Of a DNA stretch of 64,000 bases, positions 21,063 to 32,384 are shown piece by piece (position 1 is the stretch's first letter; each line of letters starts with the position of its first letter). The position numbers were made by a program, and so were the translations under genes. The stretch covers positions 310,001-374,000 of the forward strand of contig RBKR01000028.1 of the NCBI GenBank assembly GCA_004835665.1, given 5' to 3'. This DNA is from Phoma sp. XZ068. Taxonomy: Eukaryota; Ascomycota; Dothideomycetes; Pleosporales; Didymellaceae. The notes under the pieces were generated by a model. The model saw nothing but the letters and a program-made list of their open reading frames with translations. It had not been told where the DNA came from and did not search any database.

Positions 21063-22071
21063 TAGCTCAGAGAGGGACGATGGCTCCGACGGCAGTCGCT
21101 TAAATAATCAGCATGCTGAAGCAACGCAATACAGCAGGGGTTCAACCGCGACTGATAGCAGACTTAATGGAGTGCCCGAACAAGCTGCAAAGTCGAAATC
21201 TTGAGACACGGACACAGATGAGGCAGGAAGAATAAGACAGCGAATAGCGTATCAGAATGACAAAGCAAAAAGATAGCAAGACATAAATCGGAGTGAAGAA
21301 GAGCAGGCGCAACGTGGTTTAAGCTGGGACCGCCGGAGCCTGCTCTAAGTCAGGTGCACCACTACAGCTTTCCTTCTTCTCGGGTCATACTCTGTATCTA
21401 ACTTATGAGACATTGCGCTTGCGTGTTTGGAACATTCGTGCTACCAGCGTCGCGAACGTCCGGCGAGTTCCTCAGCTTCCTTAGCTTTTAGTACGTCGCG
21501 CTCTTCTTCCTCTCTCACGCCGTATAATAAACTAGGTGCATGCTGAAACCAATTTTCAGTAGCCACAGCCAACTCTTTGTGGCGCGAACAGAGCGCTTGT
21601 AAAGCTGCTGCGGCGGCCAGCTGCCCTCATCCACAAGATCAGTCTCGACTCTGAAATCGGAAGTGAGTACAAGACAGCATTCGAAAACATTGTCCGCTTC
21701 GTCAAAAGATATCGGAGACATGCGATTACAGAACACGAACTCGAAGTTTACCGAAGCTGTAAGCAAAGGGTGGCACTAGTATTGGGTCTCCTGTATGAGT
21801 GTATTGTTGTGTGTATGTACAAGTGTGATCTGAGCTCGAAAGTAGTCGGACGCATTCGTCATGCCTGCAGAGCAGTCATGTGATGTGGTCCTAGGCTTAC
21901 ATCAACCATTGAGGTTGGCAAGCTATCGCCGTGTCGCTGAATACTCTCTCTAATCAGCTTCGATTGTGACCCAAAATCCACAGTATTGCTTGGGGTTTGA
22001 GAGTGCCACGTACTCTCATCCACAGGAGGTAGTGGTGGGCACGCTGGCGGGCGCACTGGGGCAAATTGCCT
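21063..22071. other. No supported gene
   Basis: Short frames only. This is the 3' flank of the MFS transporter gene and the edge of the minisatellite. Confidence 0.45.
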
Positions 22072-23986
22072 CTACCTCGAGACAGTGAACTTGCTTCTCT
22101 GACGCAGCTTCTCCCCGTAGATAAACAGGTACCAGAAGCCAATTATTCCGAGCACGCTCAGACCTCCCAGCATGCTGCAACCATTGGCGACGCCCATGTT
22201 CAGGTACAACGGTCGTCCAAACAGGATGGCAGCTGACGCGAAGGAGCTCCGCAATGCGTCATTCGCAGAGAAAAGGCTGGCAGCATACTGCGGATAGCTG
22301 AGTGGTAGGTAAATGAAGATGCCGAGGCCGACGGCGAACCCGCATCCGCAGTACATGGTGATGCCAATGGTCGGGACGACCCAATGGATGGAGCTGCGCG
22401 CCGCCCAACCAAACAGGAACATGCCAGCCGTGACTCCAAAGACGCCCACGAGCCCGGGTCGCAGGAATGTCTCTTGGGAATCAAAGGTGCCAAGCTTTTT
22501 GAAGCGCTCTTTGATAAAGATGTGGTACCAGGAGCAGTACCATGCAGCGCCGAGAATGCATGCTATGAGGACACAGATGAAGACTGCGCTTGACTCACCG
22601 AGGTTCATGCCATAGATCTTGGGGTATACGAGGGGAAAAACTTCGAAAAAGGAGTAGTAAATGCCGTAGGTGAATGAGGTCTATCAATCATGGTAAGCAT
22701 GGTTCTCACAATAATAGCGGATCAGTACTTGCATAGATGTTGACAAAGGCGATGGCTGGATCTTTGAAAGTGATCTCAACCGGCTTAATCAGCGCTAGCT
22801 TAAGGATCTGAGTCCGACTGAAGCTCTTGGACCGGATCACTGTATCTGAGATGAACTTTTCAGACTGTGTTTCCACTCTGAGACGTTTGGCCTTATAGTA
22901 AAGAAGCGTCGGAGTGGAGGTTTCGGGCAAAAAGAAGAACAGCGGCAGGAAAATGAAGCCAGAGAGCCAGAGGAGCTCCCACATAGACCATCGCCAGCTT
23001 TTTCAATTAGTGAAAAGTCAAATACGCGATGGTAAGAGTAGAAGCTTACCCCATCGCAGTGACGGTGAAGCCAGACAATAGAGGTCCCAGTGCCGGACCG
23101 CAGTACATGGCAGCTGACCATGCGGCCAGGCTGTACGGTATGTAGATGACAGAGAACTATACCAGGTAAGATACTGCAGTCCAAGATTCGGGGCTTCTTC
23201 CCTTACCATATCAGTCAGTGTCGCAGCCCCAGTCGCCAGGCACGGGCTTCCGAAGAAACCCTGGAGGAACCTGACGACAAGAAAGCCGGGGAAGATAGGG
23301 CTTAACGCCGCGGCAACGGTGAGTAGTATGAATATCACGAAGGTGATGATGTAAATGGGGTTTCTGCCGATGCAAGGCATCTCGCTCAACGGAGAGAACA
23401 ACAGCGGGCCGAGTCCATCTAACACCCAGAGGTGAGCTGAAGTGGCATGGAGAGGAAGGGGAAAACGCACATCCAAGCACGTAAAGGGCGAGGCCAAGAG
23501 ATGCCACTGTCTCTGAAACGTTGTAACTCTCGATAATCTGTCTGCACCATGTTAGAACGACTTGTGTTTCCCGTCTGCTTGAGCAGCGTACCCAACGCTT
23601 GGGACGTATATGGACGATCCGCAGTAGATGGTGAAGGTGTAAATACTGGGAAATTTAATTAGGTCATGAGAATCTGGTACAGTTCAAACGAATTTACCAA
23701 ATCAAGAAAGCTACTGTTGACTTTCTGGACGTCGACCAGTTGTGGGGGTCCTCGGGGTCATTCTTCGAGGCCCTGCTTGCCGTGAGCATAACGAAAGTCT
23801 GGGGCACGTTGACAGCACTCACCAGTCCACCACAATCATCCCTTCGTCGGTTTCACTCGGCTGGGGCGCATCCGATGTCTCTCCCTCCACGTAGATGTTG
23901 CTTGAGCTTGGGAATGCGAGGAGTCGTCCCTTAGATACGGCTCGTGCGGTCACGCCGAAGGCCGTGGTTCGGAAAAGGTGCGCCAT
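22072..23986 (-). CDS. MFS transporter, DHA1 (drug:H+ antiporter) type, 8 exons, 518 aa
   Basis: Exons on the minus strand: 23986-23823, 23772-23698, 23645-23592, 23541-23471, 23418-23207, 23156-23050, 22997-22733 and 22680-22072, summing to 519 codons with stop. The start MAHLFRTTAFGVTARAVSKG and the DDPEDPHNW-type pre-TM1 segment (SKNDPEDPHNWSTSRKS) are typical of fungal DHA1 proteins. TM segments follow: QIIESYNVSETVASLGLALY, then VLGYGLGPLLFSPLSE and IYIITFVIFILLTVAAA in the N-half, and FVNIYTSFTYGIYYSFFEVF, FICVLIACILGAAW and GMFLFGWAARSS in the C-half. Twelve membrane spans are expected. Six introns are GT-AG; the seventh (22732-22681) begins GCAAGT. No disabling change was found. The substrate is unknown; export of toxic compounds is the family role. 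Confidence 0.9.
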
Positions 23987-24160
23987 CGTTGGGTGGGCGA
24001 GATGAACGCGCATATGAACGTGCATCTCGATGGTGTAGGCAAATGGGACATTCCAATTTATGAAGAGGACGCAAAGGACGACACTTCCGAGTCCCTTAGG
24101 CTATTCGGAGTCATCGCAGCTGCTCACAGGCTCTGTCCGTTCGGCCCCACTTTTAGGCTA

Positions 24161-25860
24161 CCGTGTCCAACGCCCGGAGTCACTCAACGTCCGCCAACCA
24201 CCATATTGACCCAACCAAATATGAGACTGTAGAGCCACACACAATAGTTATTATCGCGAGATTCCTCAACGGAGTACAATAGTGATCCTTGCGATCAATT
24301 TGGCCAATTTATATTTACTTGGAAGTATGACGCTGCGGCCACAGCGGGTGGTGACGGGTAGGGGAGCTAGGGGAGCCTCTGCGGCCGCGCACCCACCCAC
24401 AGCATCACCAGCTTGTTTTTAACGCATGTTGCTCTTTATGTACGCTTGTGAGGCCTTGCGCTTACCCTTTTGGGATAGTTGTATAGCTTTAGCAACGTTG
24501 CGAGCCTCCTTTTAGCAAGCGCGTTTAGCTACTTTCTTAGCATTCTCCTTCTTCTTGACCTCTGCTGCCTCGGCCCTTGCCACATGCTTCCTCTGAGCTA
24601 ATTTCTCCTTGTATAGATTTTCAGCCTTATTGAGCTCAGCTAGCTCAGCTTTTTAGAGTTGTAGCTCTTTCTTCTTACGCTTATTTACCTCTTGACGAAA
24701 ACGTATCTCCCTAAACTTGCTTAGTGACTAGAAAACAGCACTACTATAGTACCACTTGCGTTGTTGAAGATTAAGAGGCTTGCCACGCTTTAGGTGCTTC
24801 TTCTTCCTGTGAGGGAGAGCCTCCTGGAGCCCCTGATTCCCGTCCGTAAGAAGGTCAACTTAGCTGAAAGAGCGTGAATTGCCTGGTTAAGCTGTAGTAC
24901 GTCCTTATTGCCCTGATCTTTGATGAGTATGGTTGTTTCCTTGAACGAGCGCTGCCACGTCTTCCAGAATAGGGGAAGAAGTCTCCCTTCTTGATTCGTG
25001 ATAGCCCCTGGCTTCTCTCAAGAAAAGCCGTGAGCTCGTTGGAGTAGGCCTGTGAGAGAGGCTTGAACAAGCACACATCAAGCGGCTGCAGCGTATGCGT
25101 TGAATGAGGAAAAATATAGCCAGGAGTATCTTGTGTTTATCATGAGAGCCATGGCCGTCAAGTATGAGTAATCGGTACTGTCTTACAGCTTTGTGCTTGG
25201 TGTAGCGATCAAACACCTGTACAAGCCAGCTGAGGCCCATATCGTCGTTCTTTCAGCCTGAAGGTGATGAGCTGACAAATACTGAGTGTTCTCCTGGATT
25301 GATTTCCTCTACCCAGCTTGATTGTATAGCGTTGACAGATGACTGGTATGTAAGGCTTGGTAGTAACGCTGATCCATCGGCGCACACACACGCCAGGGGG
25401 TAATCTACTCACGTAAGCCATCTTGGATAGCTTCTCTGACCTGCTTCTTTACCCACATTTGCCTGCTAAACAATTGTTTTGAGCAGCTGGTCACGCCAAT
25501 CATGAAACCCTTCTCATCCATATTGTATGTATGCTCAGCCTCAACACTACATTAAGCAATCTTGTGCTGCAACATTTCGAAGTATAACCCATATCTGACT
25601 GCTGAATCAGCCTTGCGCCGCACAGCGTCCATGGCGGGCGACCATTTGGATGTGAGCTCATCTTTGTTCCGGTTAATGAAGCGCGCAACCCAACCTGTTG
25701 ATCGATGTTCTTCGTGTTGAGGGACTGCTGAACGCGTCCGGTGATGCCGGCTCAAAGTTGTGTGGTTTACACCATCATCATCAGCAATCGTTTGGTAGCA
25801 AAACATTTCGCCTGGCTTTAATCTGTCGATCTGCGCAATCGCATCTTCAATACCTGTCAC
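24161..25860 (-). pseudogene. Degenerate Pogo transposase of element A
   Basis: The aligned pieces lie in frames at 25552-25860 (N-terminal HTH region), 24905-25240 and 24855-25076 (DDE region). The expected initiator ATG, present in the sister element B as ACAATGCCAGG, is ACGGTGACAGG here, so the start codon is lost (A to G). Many TAG/TAA stops interrupt the frame. Confidence 0.7.
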
Positions 25861-25919
25861 CGTTGTTGAAATATTACGCGTCAAAAATGTGGTGTAGTTG
25901 GGGTGATCGGGCGGCACGG
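24161..25919 (-). mobile_element. Pogo-family element A, decayed, TA-flanked
   Basis: The left end begins CCGTGTCC after a TA at 24159-24160, and the right end on the minus strand begins CCGTGCCGCCCG before the TA at 25920-25921. Inside, on the minus strand, are scraps of Pogo transposase: TGWVARFINRNKDELTSKW (about 25690-25650), RQYRLLILDGHGSHDKH (about 25170), RLFLREARGYHESRR and a basic tail around 24430-24840. The frame is broken by several stops and shifts. Length about 1.76 kb, normal for Fot1/Pogo. Confidence 0.78.
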
Positions 25920-25921
25920 TA

Positions 25922-26444
25922 CCGTGTCCGTGCACGCAATGCACGGATTCAACCAACGCACGCTCCAACGCTTTGACGGCCACCACAAAAATGAGGCTGT
26001 AGAGCCACATACAATAGCTATTATCACAGTATATTTTGGTGGAGTGCTCTATAGACCTATGCGACAGTATTCCTCCACACAAGTTAGTTATATAGAGTGG
26101 CGGTGCGGCCGCTGCGTAGCTTGTGAGTGCGAGGTGCTGGAGGAGGCGTCGCAGGCTTCGGACGACTACGAGCACCCACAGCACCACGATTCTGCTTCTT
26201 TCTAGGTGCTGCAGACTGTGCTGCCTTGCGCTTGCCTCTTTGGGACAATTGTATAGCTTTTTGAGCCTCGCGGGCTTGTTTTGCCTCTATTCTTGCAGCC
26301 TTCCGAGCCTGGCTTCAATTGACGTATTTGTCTAAGCGCATTTTCGATTCCTGGCATTGTTGGTAGAGTTATTACGCGTCAAAATCGTGGTGTTGATCTG
26401 TTGCACTGTGCATTGGTTGAATCCGTGCGCGTGCACGGACACGG
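25922..26444 (-). mobile_element. Non-autonomous Pogo element B (523 bp, MITE-like), complete with TA duplications
   Basis: The left end CCGTGTCCGTGCACGC and the right end (minus strand) CCGTGTCCGTGCACGCGC form terminal inverted repeats; TA at 25920-25921 and 26445-26446 is the target duplication. The interior keeps only the two ends of an element related to A: the segment around 26130-26310 matches A's 3' basic tail and the segment around 26340-26400 matches A's 5' leader with a potential ATG (ACAATGCCAGG). The DDE region is deleted, so it needs a transposase in trans. It abuts element A, sharing the TA. Confidence 0.88.
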
Positions 26445-26586
26445 TAAAGCCCTTGCATCAGCCGACCAAGCTTCGGCCGAGTTCGTGATGGTGAGCGTCG
26501 TCCTTTTGGTTACAACCACTCTCGGGACATCTCGTCGTTCCCCCCCGCACCCTCGTCAACTCCCTAATCTTCATCGAACCGAGAGC

Positions 26587-28422
26587 ATGACATCTGCCGT
26601 GGACCGCCGGCCGACAACACGAACCTCACTGGCATGTCTACCATGCAGGATTCAACACCTCAAGTGTGACGCCGCTCAGCCCTGTTGTTCACGATGTCGA
26701 GGACTATTAAGACCATGTTCATACCCCGAGTCACGTCGAACCGGAAAATCCAGGGCATTGCCATCCCGGAGAACTTCAAAACCAGCGCCATGCGGTCCCC
26801 TTGACATAATGGCGCCCACCCAATCAAGCAGATCTCTTCTTGGAGAGCATAACTCCCTCGGGTCAAGTACGAATGCCAGCGATTCGCCTAGGACTACGGG
26901 TTCAAGTGCCGTGAGCCAACAAAACACGACCGATATGCTTCTCAGCTTGTACTACGAAAACTTCCACTGCAGCCATCCATTTGTGCTCCCAAGGACGGCT
27001 CTTCAAGATGCCGCTAGTACTGAACCATCCGCGGTTCTAGATCTCATTACGGTCATGCGATATATCGGCTCGTTCTATGCAGAAGCCCCAGCGGCTACAA
27101 GCGACATACTGCCTATAACACAGGTATCGGCTGATTCACTTGATGGATTCTCGGTGCAATCCGCTTTGCTCTTGTCATTTGCAAAGAGCATGTGCTCTGA
27201 TCAAGACATGGCCGAGAATTTGCTCGCCGAAGCATTCCAACGAGCAAAGAGCATCGGAATGCACACGAAGGCCTTTGCTGATACCACGGAGATATACGAT
27301 CCTGTCCTGGCAGAAAGCTGGAGACGCACGTGGTGGATGCTGTACACTGTTCACCTGAACTTTGCTGTCATCCGACGTCATTACACAACCACTCTCAACA
27401 GCACCGATTACGATGTTGCTCTTCCCTGCGAAGATGAGTATTATGCCTCCATGGTAGGTTTTGCCTGACCTATGAGACCCGCGTGCAGCATTTTGACATT
27501 CCCTACAGGACATACTGTCAGCGACAGCCTCAATATATGACTACAATGACCGCGAATTCGCCCTCGAGGAGAAGAGTTTCTCGTCGTTTGTCTACTTCAT
27601 CAACGCAACCGAAATATTTGTCTCTTCACTGAGAGCTTCTTTTGCATTTCAAGACGTAGGCAAGGCACAAATCACTGTTGAAAACCTCGAGGCCACCATT
27701 GCAGCCTGGTACGTCATGCTGCCTCTAGGCAAGCGGGGCCTTTCCAAGAAGCCGGGCTCGCGTCTAGTGGACCAACTCATGTTTCAGGCTCACATGATGA
27801 TCTACACGTGAGATATTGTCGACCGTATCCTGTACAGTACACCAGCTAACCAGTTCCCAGATCTATATCATACATCCACCGGCCTCTCTCCACACTTCAA
27901 TACGACCCTGCTGAAGGCCTTTCCAGCTGCGGCTCGCCACCTCCCCCGCTTGCCTCTGGAACGGGCGTACTAGATCGTCGGACGCATCTTGAGAAACTTC
28001 TTCAAGCCATTCAGAACCAAAACCAGTGCTTGATAGCCCTGCCTCTGGGGTCCGCTCAGCTCTCGCCGTTTACGATCTGCATGGTCGCGTGCTGCACTAT
28101 TGCTCACCTCGCGGCCTACAAATCACTACTTGCGCCTCACGACGCTGAGGTAGCCCGGTCTCGGATCCGTGTTTGTATCGGCACCCTCCAACACTATGCG
28201 GATATCTGGCCCCGTGCTAAGAAGGTATTGCGGGAGCTGAAGAGTATCGCTCGAATCCTACTACAAGATGGGCTGGCCACGCAATCACCACATGCGGCCT
28301 CTGACATATTGTCAAGCCTGCAGTCCACGCCAGTCGATATGCTGAACATCGGGTGGCTGCCTATATTCGAAAGCATCGGGAGTGAGGGAAACGTATCCCT
28401 CGAGAATTGGATGGGGATGTAG
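26587..28422 (+). CDS. Zn2Cys6 fungal-type transcription factor, 3 exons, 575 aa
   Basis: Exons are 26587-27453, 27509-27807 and 27861-28422 (introns 55 and 53 nt, GTAGGT/CTACAG and GTGAGA/TCCCAG), totalling 576 codons. The start ATG at 26587 leads into the binuclear cluster with spacing C-X2-C-X6-C-X6-C-X2-C-X6-C (ACLPCRIQHLKC, CSRC, LRPCSYP) at about residues 16-45, followed by a basic linker. The fungal-specific middle homology region is evident: NFHCSHPFVLPR, SLLLSFAKSMCSDQ, AESWRRTWWMLYTVHLNFAV and SYIHRPLSTLQY in exon 3. Such proteins bind CGG-type sites. The tail NWMGM ends the frame. An earlier ATG-less extension into the adjoining Pogo repeat is not used. Target genes are unknown; the nearest neighbour, the MFS gene, points the opposite way with Pogo elements between. 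Confidence 0.9.
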
Positions 28423-29460
28423 ATGGCGGCTACTCTAGATCCCCCGCAAGGATTCCCGAACATACGCCCTGTGCGTCAAAGGGACAATCTACCTCGTAAT
28501 TGCATAGTATTGTTACTGATGGAAAACGAAGTAACGTGGGGGATTCCATGATCTTGACCGTTTTCTGCTGCGATAGATTGATGGACGAAGGCGGTGGCAT
28601 CAACCGTTGGCCCTCACTTGGCTCTAGGGCATCTCTCGCGACAGCTGCATTACTGGAGAGAATCGGATTCATGGCCTGGTCCAACTTCGTCTCGATTCAG
28701 AATGTCGGTGAGAATGACTGGCTAGACTAATAGTGGGAAGCAATCGGGCATGCCGACCAGCCATGAAATCTTCACGATGCTGCAGACGCCCGCATTCTTG
28801 GTGACCCTGCAGCTGCTCAGTTCGGCATGGCCAATGTCAATACCAGAGGCCTTGTGGATACCGGTAGCTATATCGGGTGCTTTGTCTTTCTAGGGTGGCG
28901 AGCTGGGGCTTCCTAGTGTTATGGGGGTGTCCTACGACAGGGGCCCAGACACTAATCGACTACCAACGCGGGAGGCTGACCCGACAATATTAGGGGTCTA
29001 GGCCCTGTAGTTACAGCGATTTTGCGACAGCAGTTGTTCTCATCTCAGGAGAGCTGAGTACATAGAGACGCGCCGGCTCAGCTCGCTTCTGAGTTCAATG
29101 CGCTCCTTTATCCGACGTCATTTGAGCTACTCTCGAGTGACGACCGTCGCCTTGAAATCGAAGCGAATAGGACATGGTTACCATTCCGGATCAGGCATGT
29201 GGACAGTATTCGGTATACCACATCACCCAACATACTCTACCTTGAACGTCATTGCAAGCTCCATAAATCCACAGAGTTGCGCGGTCATGCTGTTGCCACT
29301 CCCAGCGCTTGCAACGATCGATAGTATCGTATCGTGAGATCTATACCGTTACTTATCGCTCGTTTTTTTGGTGTTGTTATCGATCAGTTGCTTAAAAGAT
29401 GCAGAATTACGTATGATAAGCCGTACTACGGCAGTAAATTACTATACATAGCTTAGCGTA
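28423..29460. other. No supported gene
   Basis: A few frames under 85 codons on both strands; nothing recognisable. The 3' flank of the Zn2Cys6 gene is here. Confidence 0.45.
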
Positions 29461-29574
29461 CAAATCAGAGTGAATTAAAATCCTGGGAAGCTTCTTCTGC
29501 CGCCTTCTGCTCCTTATCCTTCCGCTCAATTTGAGTCCTGCGTTTGATCAGAGTACTCTCAATTATGCGGGGTT

Positions 29575-30330
29575 TTAGCAACTCTTCTGCAGTTGAATAG
29601 CCTCAATAGTTGATGCTGATAGGCTGTTTCGATCGTTGGTGATGGTGCGGCCAGCTGTACTAAAGCAGCGCTCACACTCACAGCTAGTACTTGGGATGGA
29701 AAGGAAATCGATAGCCATTCTGAAGAGTACAGGGTACTTGCACTGGCTAGCTTTCAGCCACCAACGCCACGGGTCAGGCATCGACTCCTGATAGGCCTCA
29801 TCTTTGTTTAAGTCCTCATTAAGATCGTCAATATACTCGTCCAATTGAGAGCTACATCTGCCGTTTGTGGCCGTAGTTACCGTGAAGGTATTGTTGATCA
29901 ATCTCCATGATAGCTGCAAGCGGGGGTTAGTGTAGCTGGTGGGTAGCTTGCATCTTCCAAACTGCTCCTCAGTTTGCAATTCATCCGTCTCTGCTTCAGC
30001 AGCAAGGTACTCCTTGAAGGTGTTGCTGCACGAAGTATCAGCTTTGCGCGGCCAATCTCGGTAATCACGCCAGTGAGATTTGAACCAATTGAGGCGTAAC
30101 CCGGGGTGGAGAGCAGTGGCGATCATATAGAAGCTTGGAGTTGGCTCCATAATTAGCTCCTCCCAGTAGGTGTTGAGCTTCTCCAAGCCATAGCCAACGG
30201 CTGATTTGAAGTAGCTCTCATCATCATCGTCAAAGCTCCTAGCCGCAGTGTTGTAGTGCTGCCACAAGGCTTGAAGGTTGACGATAGTTTGCCATAATGA
30301 GCCGAAACCTGACGTTGTTGCTACCTTCAA
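29575..30330 (-). pseudogene. hAT transposase C-terminal fragment
   Basis: The 251-codon frame contains NTYWEELIMEPTPSFYMIAT, ALHPGLRLNWFKSHW and the dimerisation block FLSIPSTSCECERCFSTAGR, followed by NDRNSLSASTIEAIQLQK before the stop. It lacks the BED finger and the catalytic aspartates, which should lie upstream (right) but are replaced by the Pogo fragment at about 30430. The remaining frame is clean. The N-terminus (MKVATTSGFGSLWQ) overlaps the junction. Confidence 0.75.
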
Positions 30331-30430
30331 GCGCTTTGCAAAAGTCGTAGGGCGCCTTCAAAAAGTTGATAAGATCGTCAACCTCCAGCCAATCGTCATC
30401 GGAGAGAGTGTCAAGTTGTTGACCTCACAC

Positions 30431-31065
30431 GTGATCACGTTGAGCCGGCAGCACCGAGGTATAAGCACCCCGCATGAGACCAAGGTTGATTCCCAACGAC
30501 TGTTGCACCCACGCGATGAGGCCGAGCTTGTACAGTACATCAGAGGACTCACAAAGAGACACCTAATGCCTACGAGGCAGATGATAATTAATTTTGCGAC
30601 TCCCTTGTGTACCTGGCCGCCTTCCGATAGATGGGTTTCCAGGTTCTTGAACCGGAACGATTACTACCTCACCACTGCCTGGTCAACCCCCATGGAAACC
30701 CTACGCTCTGAGGCTGATTCTGATGATAAATACCGCCTGTACTTTGACCTCCTGCACCTCAAAATCAAAGAATACGATGTACTGCCTGAGAATACGTACA
30801 ATATGGATGAAAAGGGGTTTATGATTGGGGTAATCGGGAGGAGCAAGAGGGTGTTTGATAAGGTGCTGTACCGTGAGAGGCGGTTCAAACAATCTAACCA
30901 CGATGGTAATCGGGAGTGGGTAACCGTGGTTGCTGGTGTATGTGCTGATGCTACCCACCTCCCCCCAGGGGTCATCTTTCCAGCCAAAGGTGACGCGGTA
31001 CAAGCCAACTGGGTACAGGAAATCGCGCCGCGCTCTATTGTACCCCAACAAGCGCGCCATCTGAA
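30431..31065 (+). pseudogene. Fot1/Pogo transposase middle fragment, inserted in a hAT context
   Basis: From about 30431 the plus-strand frame matches the Pogo family: RGISTPHETKVDSQR, the CENP-B-type HTH (DEAELVQYIRGLTKRHLMP, FLNRNDYYLTTAWSTPM), the first DDE Asp in YNMDEKGFMIGVIGRSKR, and NREWVTVVAGVCADATHLPP. It ends near VQANWVQEI, before the second and third catalytic Asp. The frame is open, so the fragment is not badly eroded but is truncated at both ends. Confidence 0.78.
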
Positions 31066-31093
31066 GTGCAGATGCGGCTCCTCGTCAATTTCT

Positions 31094-31534
31094 TTATCCT
31101 GCGACTCCGCCCGCTGCTGCTGGCTCGATTGAGCCGCCGGGACAGCAGCAACAACCAGGTGAGCCCCCGCCAGCGGCAGCTAGCTCCTCTACAGCTGTGG
31201 CAGCTTCTAATGCAAACTCTATAGGCCCATTGTCATCGTCCGCCGCGTTAAACTCCTCCTCCTCGTCATCATCCTCCCCAAGTATAGCAGAGGCCTGCGC
31301 GTCAGTAGCAAGCTGGCTCGCCTCGGGCTCGAAGATTGGGCTCGGCGTGTTGCGACTACGCTGTGGAGGCGGCTCCGGTGGGCAATTGGGACGCCTTGCT
31401 GTCGGCGGCGGAGTTGGAGGAGCCGGATTGACACCTTGTTCGAATGGCTGAGTGGCTCTTCGCTGACGTTTGGCAGGTTTGCTGGGCTCGCTCCTCGCCG
31501 GAGTCACGTTTTTCCGCTTCGATTTGGTTCCCAT
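31094..31534 (-). CDS. Acidic/low-complexity N-terminal region, probably of the same hAT element
   Basis: From the ATG at 31534 (MGTKSKRKNVTPARSEPSK) the minus-strand frame is rich in Lys/Arg then Pro, then acidic (EDDDEEEEFNAADDD) and ends in alanine/glycine/cysteine-rich sequence that may be non-coding. hAT transposases often start with such basic/acidic leaders, and the orientation agrees with 29575-30330, but no BED finger is seen. Assignment to hAT is inference. Confidence 0.35.
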   Translation of the reverse strand: MGTKSKRKNVTPARSEPSKPAKRQRRATQPFEQGVNPAPPTPPPTARRPNCPPEPPPQRSRNTPSPIFEPEASQLATDAQASAILGEDDDEEEEFNAADDDNGPIEFALEAATAVEELAAAGGGSPGCCCCPGGSIEPAAAGGVAG

Positions 31535-31824
31535 TGAGACTACAACACCACAAAAGTATCGCGATACTCTAAAATCAACTATCAAGCTTCCTTAGAGCGT
31601 CTTTGTGGATGCAGAATGTGGTGGGATACTGTTTGTACTACGATTTGCTAACAAACTAGACCTAGTGTCCATTTTGGCACCAACCAACGCTAAGTCACGG
31701 TGTGCGGAAGGTGTTTCGCAAACAACTCATACGGTTGGTAGTGACTAAAACTATTGCAGACAGGACTAAGATGCAGCTCTAGTTGGTGTCTGACACGTGA
31801 TGCTCTGCAACCAGTAGTTCTCGA

Positions 31825-32181
31825 ATGCGACCAACCCCGTTTAACCAAGATGCTGGAAATATTGGCCTCACAGCGACGGAACCGTCTTGGGATAATTTTA
31901 TTACGTATTTTAGTCCCGTTTGTCGCCAGTCAGGCAGTTGTCACTCGCGCAGATGTACTTGTACCGTCTCGAACCCCTCATGGACCGCTGTATGCACTCA
32001 CCCGCTGTCAAAATCTTCCGTTCAGAAAGATCCGCTACTGTCCATCGGAACCACGCATATCTTGGGCCCTACTGGTTGTAAGGTCTACGCTGCAGACCAT
32101 TGTATATTCCACAGTTTTCAGCATCGCTGTCCACCACAGCGAACATCTCACAAATATACTCTCTATTCAAAGGTGTGCTGA
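31825..32181 (+). CDS. Unrecognised ORF in the inverted repeat (copy at about 44156-44545, minus)
   Basis: The frame begins MRPTPFNQDAGNIGLTATEP and includes CRQSGSCHSRRCTC. Its counterpart in the right arm has a 1-bp indel at the same region and a different C-terminal frame, which argues against selection for coding. No motif is recognised. It may be non-coding. Confidence 0.2.
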   Translation: MRPTPFNQDAGNIGLTATEPSWDNFITYFSPVCRQSGSCHSRRCTCTVSNPSWTAVCTHPLSKSSVQKDPLLSIGTTHILGPTGCKVYAADHCIFHSFQHRCPPQRTSHKYTLYSKVC

Positions 32182-32384
32182 AGATACGCATTCCACTAAA
32201 TCTTTGGACTGACTAGTGTATGTGTGTTGTGTGCAGCGTCCTTTCACTCCGGTGGTCTTTTCTCTACAGTCCAGTCTTCGAGCTTCACCTAGCTCCACAA
32301 CAACAGCTACAGGCCAGGACCTTTTCCCGGGGATAGTTCTCTGCTTAAATATCAATTCCTCTCCAAAAGGCCAACACAATCAAA

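Noticed and set aside
22200..22493. Second minus-strand frame within the MFS C-terminal exon
   Set aside because: Out of frame with the transporter and lacks hydrophobic-segment pattern; the 22072-22680 frame carries the TM helices.
26401..26586. N-terminal extension of the Zn2Cys6 protein into the Pogo terminal repeat
   Set aside because: The frame lacks an ATG before 26587, and the extension encodes the terminal repeat; the ATG at 26587 gives the canonical short N-terminus before the cysteine cluster.
31197..31451. Plus-strand Ser/Gly-rich frame
   Set aside because: Low-complexity antisense of the acidic/basic leader; no support.
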